Shown here: one piece after another, positions 46,139 to 54,928 of the stretch
How positions within the stretch are numbered: position 1 is the first letter of the stretch
How the letters are laid out: every line of letters begins with the position of its first letter
Source: Phycicoccus jejuensis
GTDB taxonomy: Bacteria > Actinomycetota > Actinomycetes > Actinomycetales > Dermatophilaceae
Assembly: GCF_000720925.1 (NCBI RefSeq)
Contig: NZ_JOEE01000001.1
Coordinates: forward strand, 248,001-312,000
Length of the DNA: 64,000 bases
Reading direction: 5' to 3'
Translations under genes and position numbers: made by a program
The notes under the pieces: model-generated
Database searches by the model: none
The model's input: the letters and a program-made list of their open reading frames with translations, nothing else
What the model was told of the DNA's origin: nothing

Positions 46139-48742
46139 ATGGAGCTCAAGCCGACGACGAAGGTCGCGGAGGCCCTCGCGCTCGCCCAGCGCGCCGCGCA
46201 GACCGCCGGCCACGCCGAGATCACGCCCGACCACCTGACGAGCGCCGCCGTGCGCCTCGACACGCCCCTCGCCGACGCGCTGCTCACCGCCGCCGGCACC
46301 GGCGCCCAGCACGTCCTCGGCCAGGCCGACGCCCGGCTGCGCGCCCTCCCGACGACGAGCGGCGCCACCGCGCAGCCGCCGACCTTCGGCCGCGAGGCCG
46401 TCGCCGTGCTCCAGCAGGCCGACACCCTCATGCGGGCCAAGGGCGACTCCTTCCTCGCCCTCGACCTCGTCCTCCTCGCGCTCGCCGAGACCGGCCACCT
46501 CGCGGCGGTCGAGAAGCGCGGCGCGGCCGACATCGAGCGCACCATCGACGAGCTGCGCGGCGGGCGCACCGTCACCTCCGAGACGCAGAGCGAGACGGGC
46601 GAGGCGCTCGCGCAGTACGGCACCGACCTCACGCAGGCCGCGCGCGACGGCAAGCTCGACCCGGTCATCGGTCGTGACGAGGAGATCCGCCGCGTCGTGC
46701 AGGTGCTCTCGCGGCGCACGAAGAACAACCCCGTCCTCATCGGCGAGCCCGGTGTCGGCAAGACCGCCGTCGTCGAGGGCCTCGCCCAGCGCATCGTCGA
46801 CGGCGACGTCCCCGAGTCGCTGCGCGACAAGCGGCTCGTCAGCCTCGACCTCGCGGCGATGGTCGCCGGCGCGAAGTACCGCGGCGAGTTCGAGGAGCGA
46901 CTCAAGGCCGTCCTCGAGGAGATCAAGGGCAGCGACGGCCAGGTCGTCACGTTCATCGACGAGCTGCACACCGTCGTCGGCGCCGGGGCGAGCGGGGAGT
47001 CGGCGATGGACGCCGGCAACATGCTCAAGCCGATGCTCGCGCGCGGCGAGCTGCGCCTCGTCGGCGCGACGACGCTCGACGAGTTCCGCGAGCACATCGA
47101 GAAGGACCCCGCCCTCGAGCGCCGCTTCCAGCAGGTGTTCGTCGGCGAGCCGTCCGTCGAGGACACCGTCGCCATCCTCCGCGGCCTCAAGGAGCGCTAC
47201 GAGGCGCACCACAAGGTCGAGATCGAGGACAGCGCGCTCGTCGCCGCCGCGGCGCTCTCGGACCGGTACATCACCGGCCGCAAGCTGCCGGACAAGGCGA
47301 TCGACCTCGTCGACGAGGCCGCGTCGCGGCTGCGGATGGAGATCGACTCCAGCCCCGTCGAGATCGACGTCCTGCGTCGCCAGGTCGCCCGGCTGAAGAT
47401 GGAGGAGCTCCACCTCGGGCGCGAGACCGACGAGGCCTCGCAGGAGCGGCTCGGTCGGCTGCGGGCCGACCTCGCCGACGCCACCGAGCAGCTCGACGCG
47501 CTCAACGCCCGCTGGGCCGCCGAGAAGGAGGGCCTCAACCGGGTCGGCGACCTCAAGGCCCACCTCGACCAATTGCGGACTGAAGGCACGCGCCTGCAAA
47601 GAGAGGCCAATGAAGAGGTCGATCCTGTCTCGCGAGAAGCAAAGTACGCAATGGCTGGTGCCATCCTTCTCGAGCAGATCCCCGCGCTCGAGAAGGAGCT
47701 CGACGCCGCGCAGGCCGCCGAGACCGCGCTCGAGGGCGCGGACCTCATGGTCAAGGAGCGCGTCGGCGCCGACGACATCGCCGAGGTCATCGCGGCGTGG
47801 ACCGGCATCCCCGCCGGGCGGCTGCTCCAGGGCGAGACCGAGAAGCTGCTCTCGATGGAGTCGATCATCGGCGCGCGGCTCATCGGCCAGTCCTCCGCCG
47901 TGCGTGCGGTGTCGGATGCCGTGCGCCGCAGCCGGGCCGGCATCGCCGACCCCGACCGGCCGACCGGCTCGTTCCTCTTCCTCGGGCCGACCGGTGTCGG
48001 CAAGACCGAGCTCGCGAAGTCGCTGGCGGACTTCCTCTTCGACGACGAGCGGGCGATGGTCCGCCTCGACATGTCCGAGTACTCGGAGCGCCACTCCGTC
48101 GCCCGGCTCGTCGGCGCGCCCCCCGGCTACGTCGGGTACGAGGAGGGCGGCCAGCTGACCGAGGCCGTGCGCCGGCGCCCGTACTCCGTCGTGCTGCTCG
48201 ACGAGGTCGAGAAGGCCCACCCGGAGACGTTCGACATCCTCCTGCAGGTGCTCGACGACGGCCGGCTCACCGACGGGCAGGGCCGGACGGTCGACTTCCG
48301 CAACGTCATCCTCGTCATGACGAGCAATCTCGGATCGCAGTACCTCATCGACCCGACGCTCGACCCCGAGGCGCGGCGCAACGCCGTGATGGCGGCGGTG
48401 CGGGGCGCGTTCAAGCCCGAGTTCCTCAACCGGCTCGACGAGGTCGTCGTCTTCGACCCGCTCTCCCGCGACGAGCTCGCGCACATCGTCGACCTTCAGG
48501 TGCGGGCGCTCTCGACCCGGCTGCACGACCGCCGGATCACCCTCGAGGTGTCGGCGGACGCCAAGGAGTGGCTCGCCGCGACCGGGTACGACCCGGCGTT
48601 CGGGGCCCGGCCGCTGCGCCGGCTCGTCCAGAAGGAGGTCGGCGACCGCCTGGCCACCGCCCTCCTCGCCGGCCGCGTCCGGGACGGCGACACCGTGCGG
48701 GTCGACCTCGACGCCGCCGGCGACGCCCTCACCCTCGCCTGA
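46139..48742 (+). CDS. clpB: Chaperone disaggregase ClpB
   Basis: The 867-residue Hsp100 disaggregase has the N-terminal Clp domain, AAA+ module 1 (Walker A GEPGVGKT at about 202-209), a coiled-coil middle domain (about 410-520) and AAA+ module 2 (Walker A GPTGVGKT at 616-623; Walker [14 protein letters not shown]). The pore loop [15 protein letters not shown] is present. It pulls proteins out of aggregates with DnaK. Expression should be controlled by HspR and a SigH-type promoter. An odd patch of about 100 bases at 47571-47670 inside the middle domain is only 55 percent GC and uses codons rare elsewhere here. Confidence 0.99.
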   Translation: MELKPTTKVAEALALAQRAAQTAGHAEITPDHLTSAAVRLDTPLADALLTAAGTGAQHVLGQADARLRALPTTSGATAQPPTFGREAVAVLQQADTLMRAKGDSFLALDLVLLALAETGHLAAVEKRGAADIERTIDELRGGRTVTSETQSETGEALAQYGTDLTQAARDGKLDPVIGRDEEIRRVVQVLSRRTKNNPVLIGEPGVGKTAVVEGLAQRIVDGDVPESLRDKRLVSLDLAAMVAGAKYRGEFEERLKAVLEEIKGSDGQVVTFIDELHTVVGAGASGESAMDAGNMLKPMLARGELRLVGATTLDEFREHIEKDPALERRFQQVFVGEPSVEDTVAILRGLKERYEAHHKVEIEDSALVAAAALSDRYITGRKLPDKAIDLVDEAASRLRMEIDSSPVEIDVLRRQVARLKMEELHLGRETDEASQERLGRLRADLADATEQLDALNARWAAEKEGLNRVGDLKAHLDQLRTEGTRLQREANEEVDPVSREAKYAMAGAILLEQIPALEKELDAAQAAETALEGADLMVKERVGADDIAEVIAAWTGIPAGRLLQGETEKLLSMESIIGARLIGQSSAVRAVSDAVRRSRAGIADPDRPTGSFLFLGPTGVGKTELAKSLADFLFDDERAMVRLDMSEYSERHSVARLVGAPPGYVGYEEGGQLTEAVRRRPYSVVLLDEVEKAHPETFDILLQVLDDGRLTDGQGRTVDFRNVILVMTSNLGSQYLIDPTLDPEARRNAVMAAVRGAFKPEFLNRLDEVVVFDPLSRDELAHIVDLQVRALSTRLHDRRITLEVSADAKEWLAATGYDPAFGARPLRRLVQKEVGDRLATALLAGRVRDGDTVRVDLDAAGDALTLA

Positions 48743-48760
48743 CCCCACCCGCCTCGCCTT

Positions 48761-48816
48761 TTCGGGGTGACCCCGAAATGTCCACGAGACCCCGGTTCCG
48801 AACCGGGGCTTCGTGG
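48761..48816. terminator. Two hairpins after clpB
   Basis: Stem 1 is TTCGGGGT-G-ACCCCGAA (48761-48777). Stem 2 pairs 48782-48797 with 48801-48816 over 14 of 16 bases. They lie 19 bases after the clpB stop and 70 bases before the next gene, and are good terminator candidates. Confidence 0.7.
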
Positions 48817-48885
48817 GCGAACCCCCGTGTCGCGGACCGGTCGGACCTGACGTGGCCCGCCCGCGCGCCGGTTACCCTGACCGCC

Positions 48886-49578
48886 ATGCGCCGCCGCCTG
48901 CTCCCCGCCCTCCTCCTGGCCGCGGCCGTCGCGCTCCCCGCCGGGTGCTCCGACGAGGAGGAGGCGCCCGCGAAGACCCCGACCCAGCGCCTCGAGGCCG
49001 CCCGGGCCGCGCTCGAGCAGGCCGGCAGCCTCACGCTCGACCTCAAGAGCACGGACGTCCCCGCGCGCACGAACGGCGTGACCGCCGCGACCGGGCAGGG
49101 CGTCGTCAGCCCCACCGAGCCGAAGTTCAAGGGCACGATCACCGGCACCGTCAAGGGCGTCGGCGCCACCGTCGAGGTCATCGCGATCGGCGACGAGACG
49201 TGGCTCAAGCTCTTCACCCCCGACTTCGAGCCGTTCGACCTCTCGACGCTGAACGCCCCCAACCCGGCGACCTTCTTCGACCCGTCCAAGGGCATCGCCG
49301 GCCTGCTCCCCGAGACGACGTCGCCGACCGCCGGCGGCCAGGTGCGGGCCGGCCGCGACATCCTCACCCAGGTCACGGGCACCCTTCCGGCGCAACGGGT
49401 CGAGGGCCTCTTCCACCTCGGCGAGGGCGACGGCACGTACGAGGTCACCTACGGCCTGACCGACGCCGACCAGCTGCGCACCGCGACCCTCGTCGGCCCC
49501 TTCTTCGGCGGGTCGGACTCGACGTACACGCTGACGCTCACCGGGTACGGCGCCCCCGTTGCCATCGACCGCCCCTAG
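48886..49578 (+). CDS. LprG-like lipoprotein (LppX_LprAFG family)
   Basis: The 230-residue lipoprotein has its signal lipobox at PAGC with Cys21 and a mature domain of the LppX/LprG type: KTPTQRLEAARAALEQAGSL, TGTVKGVGATVEVIAIGDET with WLKLFTPDFEP, and ITQ-type strands to the end. LprG of mycobacteria carries triacylated lipids to the cell surface with the MFS protein P55. The same gene order is seen here: the MFS gene starts inside this gene's last 20 bases. No ribosome-binding site is seen; TACCCT (48873-48878) lies 7 bases before the ATG, suggesting a leaderless message. Confidence 0.88.
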   Translation: MRRRLLPALLLAAAVALPAGCSDEEEAPAKTPTQRLEAARAALEQAGSLTLDLKSTDVPARTNGVTAATGQGVVSPTEPKFKGTITGTVKGVGATVEVIAIGDETWLKLFTPDFEPFDLSTLNAPNPATFFDPSKGIAGLLPETTSPTAGGQVRAGRDILTQVTGTLPAQRVEGLFHLGEGDGTYEVTYGLTDADQLRTATLVGPFFGGSDSTYTLTLTGYGAPVAIDRP

Positions 49579-51232
49579 GGCGCTGCTCGGCGCCGCGTCC
49601 GTCGCCGTCGCGCTCGCCGCCGCCGACACCTACGTCGTCGTCCTCGCCCTCACCGACATGATGCGCGGGGTCGGCGTCGGCATCGACTCGCTGCAGCGCG
49701 CGACGCCCATCGTCTCCGGGTTCCTCCTCGGCTACGTCGCCGTGCTGCCGCTCGTCGGGCGGGTCGCCGACGTCGTCGACCGCCGGCGGGTCCTCCTCGC
49801 CTGCCTCGGCGTCTTCGTCGTCGGGTCGGTCGTCACGGCGCTGGCCACCGAGCTGCCGGTGCTCGTCACCGGGCGGGTCGTCCAGGGCGCCGGGGGCGGG
49901 GGGCTCGTCCCCGCGACCCTCGCGCTCGTCGCCGACCTCTGGCCGCCCGGCCGTCGCGGCGTCCCGCTCGGGGTCGTCGGGGCCGTGCAGGAGCTCGGCT
50001 CCGTCCTCGGGCCGGTGCTCGGTGCCGCGGTGCTCGCGGTCGCCGACTGGCGGGCCATCTTCTGGTTCGGCGCGGTGGCGGGGGTGGTGCTGGCCGGCGC
50101 GGTCGTCGTCACGGGGGGCGGTGTGCCGCAACGTCCCCGCCTTCTCCCCACCGTCCTCGGGGTGCTCGCCGGCGGTGTCGGCTGGTTGGCCCTCGCGGCG
50201 CCGGACGCGCTCGTGACGAGCGTGTCGCTGGGCGTCCCGTTCGTCCCCTTCGGCGACGCGACCTCGCGCCTCGCGACCCCGATCGGCGTGCTCGCTCTCG
50301 TGCTCCTCGTCGCCGCGCTGGGCGCTTGGCTGCGGGGGCGCTGGGCCGCGGTCCGGCGCGTCGACCTGCTCGGCGCCGCCCTCGTCGGCGGAGCGCTCGG
50401 CTGCGTGGTCCTCACCTTCGCCGCCGCGCAGCCCGAGCGCGAGGTCGTCGGCCCGCTCGGCTACGCGCTGCTGCCCGTCGCCGCCCTCCTCGCGCTCGCC
50501 TACCTCGTCCACCACCGCCGGGCGGTCGCGCCGCTCGTCCCGCGCGGGCTGGTGCGCGGGCGCCTGGTCCGCGCGCTCGTCGTCTCGCTGCTCGTCGGGG
50601 TCGCCCTCGTCGCCGTCGTCGTCGACGTGCCGCTCATGGCGCGGGTCGTCCTGAGCGGCGACGAGACCGAGGCGGCCTTCGTCCTCGTCCGCTTCCTCCT
50701 CGCCGTCCCCGTCGGTGCGCTCGCCGGCGGGTGGGCGCTGCGCCGCGCCGGCGCGGGACCCGTCGCCGGAACCGGGCTGGGGCTGACCGCGCTCGGGCTC
50801 GGGGTGATGTCCACGTGGGGGGCGACCTCGCTCTCGGGATGGTCCGCCACCCCGGTGCTGGCGGTGACCGGGCTCGGCATCGGCCTGGCGCTGGCCCCCG
50901 TCAACGACGCCGCGCTCGCCGAGTCGTCCGAGGACACGCACGGAGCCGCCTCCTCGCTCGTCGTCGTCGCCCGGATGGTCGGGATGGTCGTCGGGCTCGC
51001 GCTCCTCACGGCGATCGGGCTGCACCGCTACTACGGAGCGGTGGCCGCGCTCCCGGACCCGACCGACGCCGACGCGCTGCGCTCAGCGGCCGTCGTCCAG
51101 GTCACCTCGGTGTTCCGGGGCGCCGCCCTCGCCGCGCTCGCGGGGGCCGCCGTCGCGCTGACGCTGGGCCGCCGCGCGGGCCGTCCGGACACCGCGGACC
51201 GCGCAGCCTCCGGGACCCCGCACCGGGCGTAG
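49559..51232 (+). CDS. MFS transporter, P55-like partner of the LprG-like lipoprotein
   Basis: The 557-residue, 14-helix MFS protein has VALAAADTYVVVLALTDM in helix 1 (the Asp of motif D1), GRVADVVDRRRVLLACLG after helix 2, and QELGSVLGPVLGAAVLA (motif C type) in helix 5. It starts with TTG at 49559 inside the 3' end of the lipoprotein gene (20-base overlap), which implies coupled translation. In Mycobacterium the lprG-Rv1410c pair moves lipids and affects drug resistance. Finding it in a lineage without mycolic acids would point to a role in membrane glycolipids or triacylglycerides (inference). Confidence 0.9.
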   Translation: MPSTAPRALLGAASVAVALAAADTYVVVLALTDMMRGVGVGIDSLQRATPIVSGFLLGYVAVLPLVGRVADVVDRRRVLLACLGVFVVGSVVTALATELPVLVTGRVVQGAGGGGLVPATLALVADLWPPGRRGVPLGVVGAVQELGSVLGPVLGAAVLAVADWRAIFWFGAVAGVVLAGAVVVTGGGVPQRPRLLPTVLGVLAGGVGWLALAAPDALVTSVSLGVPFVPFGDATSRLATPIGVLALVLLVAALGAWLRGRWAAVRRVDLLGAALVGGALGCVVLTFAAAQPEREVVGPLGYALLPVAALLALAYLVHHRRAVAPLVPRGLVRGRLVRALVVSLLVGVALVAVVVDVPLMARVVLSGDETEAAFVLVRFLLAVPVGALAGGWALRRAGAGPVAGTGLGLTALGLGVMSTWGATSLSGWSATPVLAVTGLGIGLALAPVNDAALAESSEDTHGAASSLVVVARMVGMVVGLALLTAIGLHRYYGAVAALPDPTDADALRSAAVVQVTSVFRGAALAALAGAAVALTLGRRAGRPDTADRAASGTPHRA

Positions 51233-51242
51233 CGTCGGGGGC

Positions 51243-51752
51243 ATGGCCTCCGTCAACGACCTGCTCACCGACGCCCTCGACCGGGTGCGCGACACCGTCC
51301 ACGGCCTGCTCGACGACGTTCCCGAGGACAGGCTCGCCCAGCCGCCCGCCGACGGTGCGAACACCGTCGCGTGGCTCGTGTGGCACCTGACCCGCGTCCT
51401 CGACACCCACGTCGCCGACGCCTTCGACCGCGACGTCGTGTGGACCTCCGGCGGATGGTTCGAGCGTTTCGGGCTGCCCTTCCCCGCCAGCGCGCACGGT
51501 TACGGGATGTCCTTCGACGACGTCCGTGCGGTGCGCGCCTCCGCCGATGACCTGCGCGGCTACTTCGACGCGACGCACGCGATGGTCACCGACGCCCTCG
51601 CCGAGGTGACCCCCGAGTCGCTCGACCGCGTCGTCGACGAGGACTGGGACCCGCCCGTGACGCTGGCCGTCCGGCTCGTCAGCGCGCTCAACGACGCGAC
51701 GCAGCACGTCGGCCAGGCCTCCTACGCCGCGGGGATGCTCGACCGCGCCTGA
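51243..51752 (+). CDS. DinB/MDMPI-like four-helix protein
   Basis: The 169-residue protein has the DinB fold pattern: VNDLLTDALDRVRDTVHGLLD at the start, TVAWLVWHLTRVLDTHVADAF with the first metal-type His, and NDATQHVGQASYAAGML with the last His. In actinobacteria this fold includes mycothiol-dependent S-transferases and many proteins of unknown activity. TAGCGT at 51230-51235 lies 7 bases before the ATG, so the message may be leaderless. It stands between the P55-like gene and a DNA glycosylase gene. Confidence 0.85.
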   Translation: MASVNDLLTDALDRVRDTVHGLLDDVPEDRLAQPPADGANTVAWLVWHLTRVLDTHVADAFDRDVVWTSGGWFERFGLPFPASAHGYGMSFDDVRAVRASADDLRGYFDATHAMVTDALAEVTPESLDRVVDEDWDPPVTLAVRLVSALNDATQHVGQASYAAGMLDRA

Positions 51753-51818
51753 CACACGTCCGCGGGAGATCGGGCGCTGGGAACCGGTCGGGCGCTCCCG
51801 AGCGGCGAGGATCGGCAG

Positions 51819-52622
51819 ATGCCCGAGCTGCCCGAGGTCGAGTCCGCCCGCGCCGTCATCGAGCGGGGAGGGCTGCACCGCACCATCGTCGACGTCGACG
51901 ACTCCGACACGTGGGAGTGCCGGCCGCACCGCCCCGGCGAGATCCGGGACGCGCTGGTCGGGCACCGGCTGACCGCCGCCCACCGTCGCGGCAAGTCCAT
52001 GTGGTGCGAGCTCGGCGGAGACGCGCCGACGCTCGGCATCCACCTCGGGATGAGCGGGCGCATCGTGGTCACCGGGCCGGACGGCGACGACGTCGGCGGC
52101 GACTACGTGCCGCCGCGGCGCTCGGCCCGCACCCCGAAGGAGGAGTGGTACCGCTTCTCGCTGACGTTCGAGGGCGGCGGCCGGCTGCGGCTGCTCGACC
52201 CTCGGCGCCTCGGCCGGGTCCGGCTCGACCCCGACGTCGACGCCCTCGGCCCGGACGCCGCCGAGATCGGGCGCGGGGAGTTCCGCGAGCGCGTCGGCCG
52301 GGGGCGGGCGCCCGTCAAGGCCCGCCTGCTCGACCAGTCGGTGATCGCCGGGGTCGGCAACCTCCTCGCCGACGAGGTGCTCTGGCAGGCCGGGGTCGAC
52401 CCGCGCCGCACCGTCGACACGCTCGGGACCGACGACCTCGACGCCCTGCGACGCAGCCTGCGCGCAGCCGTCCGGACCGCCGTGCGGCAGGGCGGCGTCC
52501 ACACCCTCGAGGTCGTCGCGCACCGCGGGTCGTCGGGGCACTGCCCGCGCTGCGGCAGCGAGATGGCCCGGGCGACCGTCGGCGGGCGCACGACGTGGTT
52601 CTGCCCCCGCGAGCAGCACTGA
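51819..52622 (+). CDS. Fpg/Nei-family DNA glycosylase
   Basis: The 267-residue base-excision repair enzyme starts with PELPEVE after Met, so Pro2 and Glu3 are the catalytic residues. It has RRGKSMWCEL (lysine loop), GIHLGMSGR and the helix-two-turn-helix QSVIAGVGNLLADEVLWQAG. The C-terminal zinc finger has Cys242, Cys245 and Cys262, but the fourth ligand is missing: CPREQH ends the protein where CPxCQ is usual. His267 could take over. The enzyme removes oxidised bases such as 8-oxoguanine or oxidised pyrimidines. It is followed by a palindrome. Confidence 0.93.
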   Translation: MPELPEVESARAVIERGGLHRTIVDVDDSDTWECRPHRPGEIRDALVGHRLTAAHRRGKSMWCELGGDAPTLGIHLGMSGRIVVTGPDGDDVGGDYVPPRRSARTPKEEWYRFSLTFEGGGRLRLLDPRRLGRVRLDPDVDALGPDAAEIGRGEFRERVGRGRAPVKARLLDQSVIAGVGNLLADEVLWQAGVDPRRTVDTLGTDDLDALRRSLRAAVRTAVRQGGVHTLEVVAHRGSSGHCPRCGSEMARATVGGRTTWFCPREQH

Positions 52623-52640
52623 CCTCCCTCGTCGGTCCCG

Positions 52641-52688
52641 GCTACACCGCAGTAAGTGACGCCCCAGCGACACGTACTGCGGTGTAGC
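52641..52688. terminator. Inverted repeat after the glycosylase gene
   Basis: GCTACACCGCAGTA (52641-52654) pairs perfectly with TACTGCGGTGTAGC (52675-52688) around a 20-base loop. It lies between convergent genes. Confidence 0.65.
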
Positions 52689-52738
52689 GCGCGACGCGGC
52701 GGGATGCGGGGTGCGGCGCGCGGCGAGGCACGCACCGG

Positions 52739-53155
52739 TCAGGCGCGGCGGCGGGTGCCCGGGCTCGTGCCGGCGCCGTCAACGCCGACGGGCACGGGCA
52801 GCGGCGCCACGCCGGTCAGCCACTTGCGGTACCGGACCCGGTCGCCCCAGCGCGCGAGCTCGTCCCAGAGCGCGGCGTGCGCGGCCCACGGCAGCGGGTC
52901 GGCGCCGGAGCGCCACGACGCCCCGAAGGACACCCACACCGGCACCCAGCCCTCGGCGTCGTCCCAGGCGCCGCGGCGCGCCATGAGGACCCGGCGCCGG
53001 TACTGGAACGCCCGCCGGGGGCCGTCGCCCGGCACGGGCGCGGTCGCCATCGGCCAGACGCGCAGGTCGAGGTGCATCAGGGCGACCTCGAGCGCGCCGA
53101 GGACCGCCGGGTCGACGAGGACCGTCGCGACGTTCTCGTGGGGCGGGCGGGTCAT
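52739..53155 (-). CDS. Hypothetical protein
   Basis: The 138-residue protein is not recognised. It reads MTRPPHENVATVLVDPAVLG, contains ALEVALMHLDLRVWPMATAP and the Trp-rich EGWVPVWVSFGASW, and ends with a basic tail (SPGTRRRA). No membrane segment or signal is evident. ACCGTA on the plus strand (53162-53167, TACGGT on the gene strand) lies 6 bases before the ATG, as for other leaderless genes here. It follows the exonuclease gene on the same strand by 58 bases and may share its message. Confidence 0.6.
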   Translation of the reverse strand: MTRPPHENVATVLVDPAVLGALEVALMHLDLRVWPMATAPVPGDGPRRAFQYRRRVLMARRGAWDDAEGWVPVWVSFGASWRSGADPLPWAAHAALWDELARWGDRVRYRKWLTGVAPLPVPVGVDGAGTSPGTRRRA

Positions 53156-53213
53156 CACCGCACCGTAACCCCGGGCACCGACGCCCGTCACGCCCCTCCC
53201 GCGGGACGGGCGC

Positions 53214-53993
53214 TCAGGCGTCGAGCTGCACGACGACCGGCGCGTGGTCGCTGGCACCGGTGCCCTTGCGCTCCTCGCGGTCGATGGCGGCCCCCGCGAC
53301 GCGCGAGGCGAACGACGGCGAGCCGAGGACGAAGTCGATGCGCATCCCGCGCTTCTTGGGGAAGGCGAGACGCTGGTAGTCCCAGTACGTGTACGCCCCC
53401 GGGGTGTGCGGGCGGACGACGTCGACGAAGCCGGCGTCGAGGAAGGCCGCGAACGCGGCGCGCTCCGGCGGGCTGACGTGCGACTTGTCGAGGTAGTACT
53501 CCATCGACCAGACGTCCTCGTCCTGCGGCGCGATGTTCCAGTCGCCGCACAGGGCGACGGGCGTGCCGTCGGCGGCCCACTCGACCGCGCGGTCGCGCAG
53601 CCCGCGCAGCCAGGTCAGCTTGTAGTCCATGTGCGGGTCGTCGAGGGCGCGGCCGTTGGGGACGTAGACCGACCAGACGCGCACGCCGCCGCACGTCGCG
53701 CCGATGGCCCGGGCCTCCGGCGCGAGCGGCTCGCCCCACCCGGGGTCGCCGTCGAAGCCGACCTGCACGTCGTCGAGCCCGACCCGCGAGAGCAGCGCGA
53801 CCCCGTTCCACTGGTTGAGGCCGTGGTGCGCGACCTCGTAGCCGAGGGCGCGCAGCCGCTCGTACGGGAACTGCTCGTCCTTGGCCTTGGTCTCCTGCAT
53901 CGCGAGGACGTCGACGTCGGCCCGCTGCAGCCAGGCCTCGACACGGTCGATGCGGGAGCGGATGGAGTTGACGTTCCAGGTGGCGATGCGCAC
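53214..53993 (-). CDS. xth: Exodeoxyribonuclease III
   Basis: The 259-residue EEP-superfamily nuclease acts as an AP endonuclease and 3' exonuclease in base-excision repair. It has RIATWNVNSIRSR, metal-binding Glu34 in LAMQETKAKD, GDWNIAPQDEDVW with the catalytic Asp/Asn, and the C-terminal GASDHAPVVV with the catalytic Asp-His. The start is GTG at 53993. TAGGGT (54005-54000 on the gene strand) lies 6 bases upstream and no ribosome-binding site is present, so the message is probably leaderless. A glycosylase of the same pathway is 0.6 kb away. Confidence 0.96.
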   Translation of the reverse strand: MRIATWNVNSIRSRIDRVEAWLQRADVDVLAMQETKAKDEQFPYERLRALGYEVAHHGLNQWNGVALLSRVGLDDVQVGFDGDPGWGEPLAPEARAIGATCGGVRVWSVYVPNGRALDDPHMDYKLTWLRGLRDRAVEWAADGTPVALCGDWNIAPQDEDVWSMEYYLDKSHVSPPERAAFAAFLDAGFVDVVRPHTPGAYTYWDYQRLAFPKKRGMRIDFVLGSPSFASRVAGAAIDREERKGTGASDHAPVVVQLDA

Positions 53994-54058
53994 GCGGCCA
54001 CCCTAACGAGGCGCACCGACGGCGCTCGTGGGCCGTCCCGGCGGTGCAGGCTGGGGCG

Positions 54059-54928
54059 ATGGACGCCGCCGAGCCCACGCTGCACGTCACCCGCCGCGGG
54101 GAGGGGCCGCCCGTCGTCCTCCTCCACGGCTACCCGCAGACCCACCGGATGTGGGATCGCGTCGTGCCGGGGCTCGTCGCCGCCGGCCACGAGGTGGTCG
54201 CCCCCGACCTGCGCGGCTACGGCGACAGCGACAAGCCGGCGGGCGACCCCGGGCACCGCCGGTACGCCAAGCGGACGATGGCCGCCGACGTCGTGCGGGT
54301 GATGGACGAGCTCGGCCACGACCGGTTCGCGGTCGTCGGCCACGACCGCGGCGCGCGCGTCGGCCACCGGCTCGCGCTCGACCACCCGGAGCGCGTCGCG
54401 CGGCTCGCCGTCCTCGACATCGCCCCGACGCTGCACATGGTCGAGCACGCGGACGCCGCCTTCGCGACCGGCTACTACCACTGGTTCCTCCTCGCCCAGC
54501 CGGACGGTCTTCCCGAGCGGCTCGTCGGTGCCGACCCGGAGCTCTACCTCCGCGAGAAGCTGCGCCGCTGGTCGGCGCCGGACTTCGTCTTCGACGAGGA
54601 CGCCGTGCGCGACTACGTCCGCTGCTTCGCCACCCCGGAGGCGGTCCACGCGAGCTGCGAGGACTACCGCGCCGCGCTCGGACCGGACCTCGACGACGAC
54701 CGCGCGAGCCGCGGGCAGCGCCTCGCCTGCCCGCTGCTCGTCCTCTGGGGCGCAGCGGGTTTCGTGGCGCGCACCTACGACGTCCTCGACGTCTGGCGGG
54801 GGTACGCCGACGACGTGCAGGGGCACGCCGTCCCGGGCGGCCACTTCTGCGCCGAGGAGTCGCCCACCGAGGTGCTCGACGCGCTCGTCGCCTTCCTCGG
54901 CGAGGCCGGCGAGGGGACGGCGGCATGA
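54059..54928 (+). CDS. Alpha/beta hydrolase, fluoroacetate/haloacetate dehalogenase-like
   Basis: The 289-residue hydrolase matches fluoroacetate dehalogenase at the known catalytic positions. The nucleophile elbow GHDRGARVGHR gives Asp96, Arg97 and Arg100 (D110, R111, R114 in the Rhodopseudomonas enzyme). DIAP gives Asp120 (D134). YYHWF gives His141 and Trp142 (H155, W156). Trp171 matches W185, Tyr203 in CEDYRA matches Y219, and the catalytic His lies in PGGHF near residue 262. Such enzymes split the carbon-halogen bond of haloacetates, including fluoroacetate. The stop overlaps the SDR start (ATGA). The residue map comes from memory of the literature. Confidence 0.88.
   Translation: MDAAEPTLHVTRRGEGPPVVLLHGYPQTHRMWDRVVPGLVAAGHEVVAPDLRGYGDSDKPAGDPGHRRYAKRTMAADVVRVMDELGHDRFAVVGHDRGARVGHRLALDHPERVARLAVLDIAPTLHMVEHADAAFATGYYHWFLLAQPDGLPERLVGADPELYLREKLRRWSAPDFVFDEDAVRDYVRCFATPEAVHASCEDYRAALGPDLDDDRASRGQRLACPLLVLWGAAGFVARTYDVLDVWRGYADDVQGHAVPGGHFCAEESPTEVLDALVAFLGEAGEGTAA

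Noticed and set aside
45683-48748. Long minus-strand open frame opposite clpB (1021 codons)
   Set aside because: Shadow of clpB; low-complexity composition and no family resemblance.
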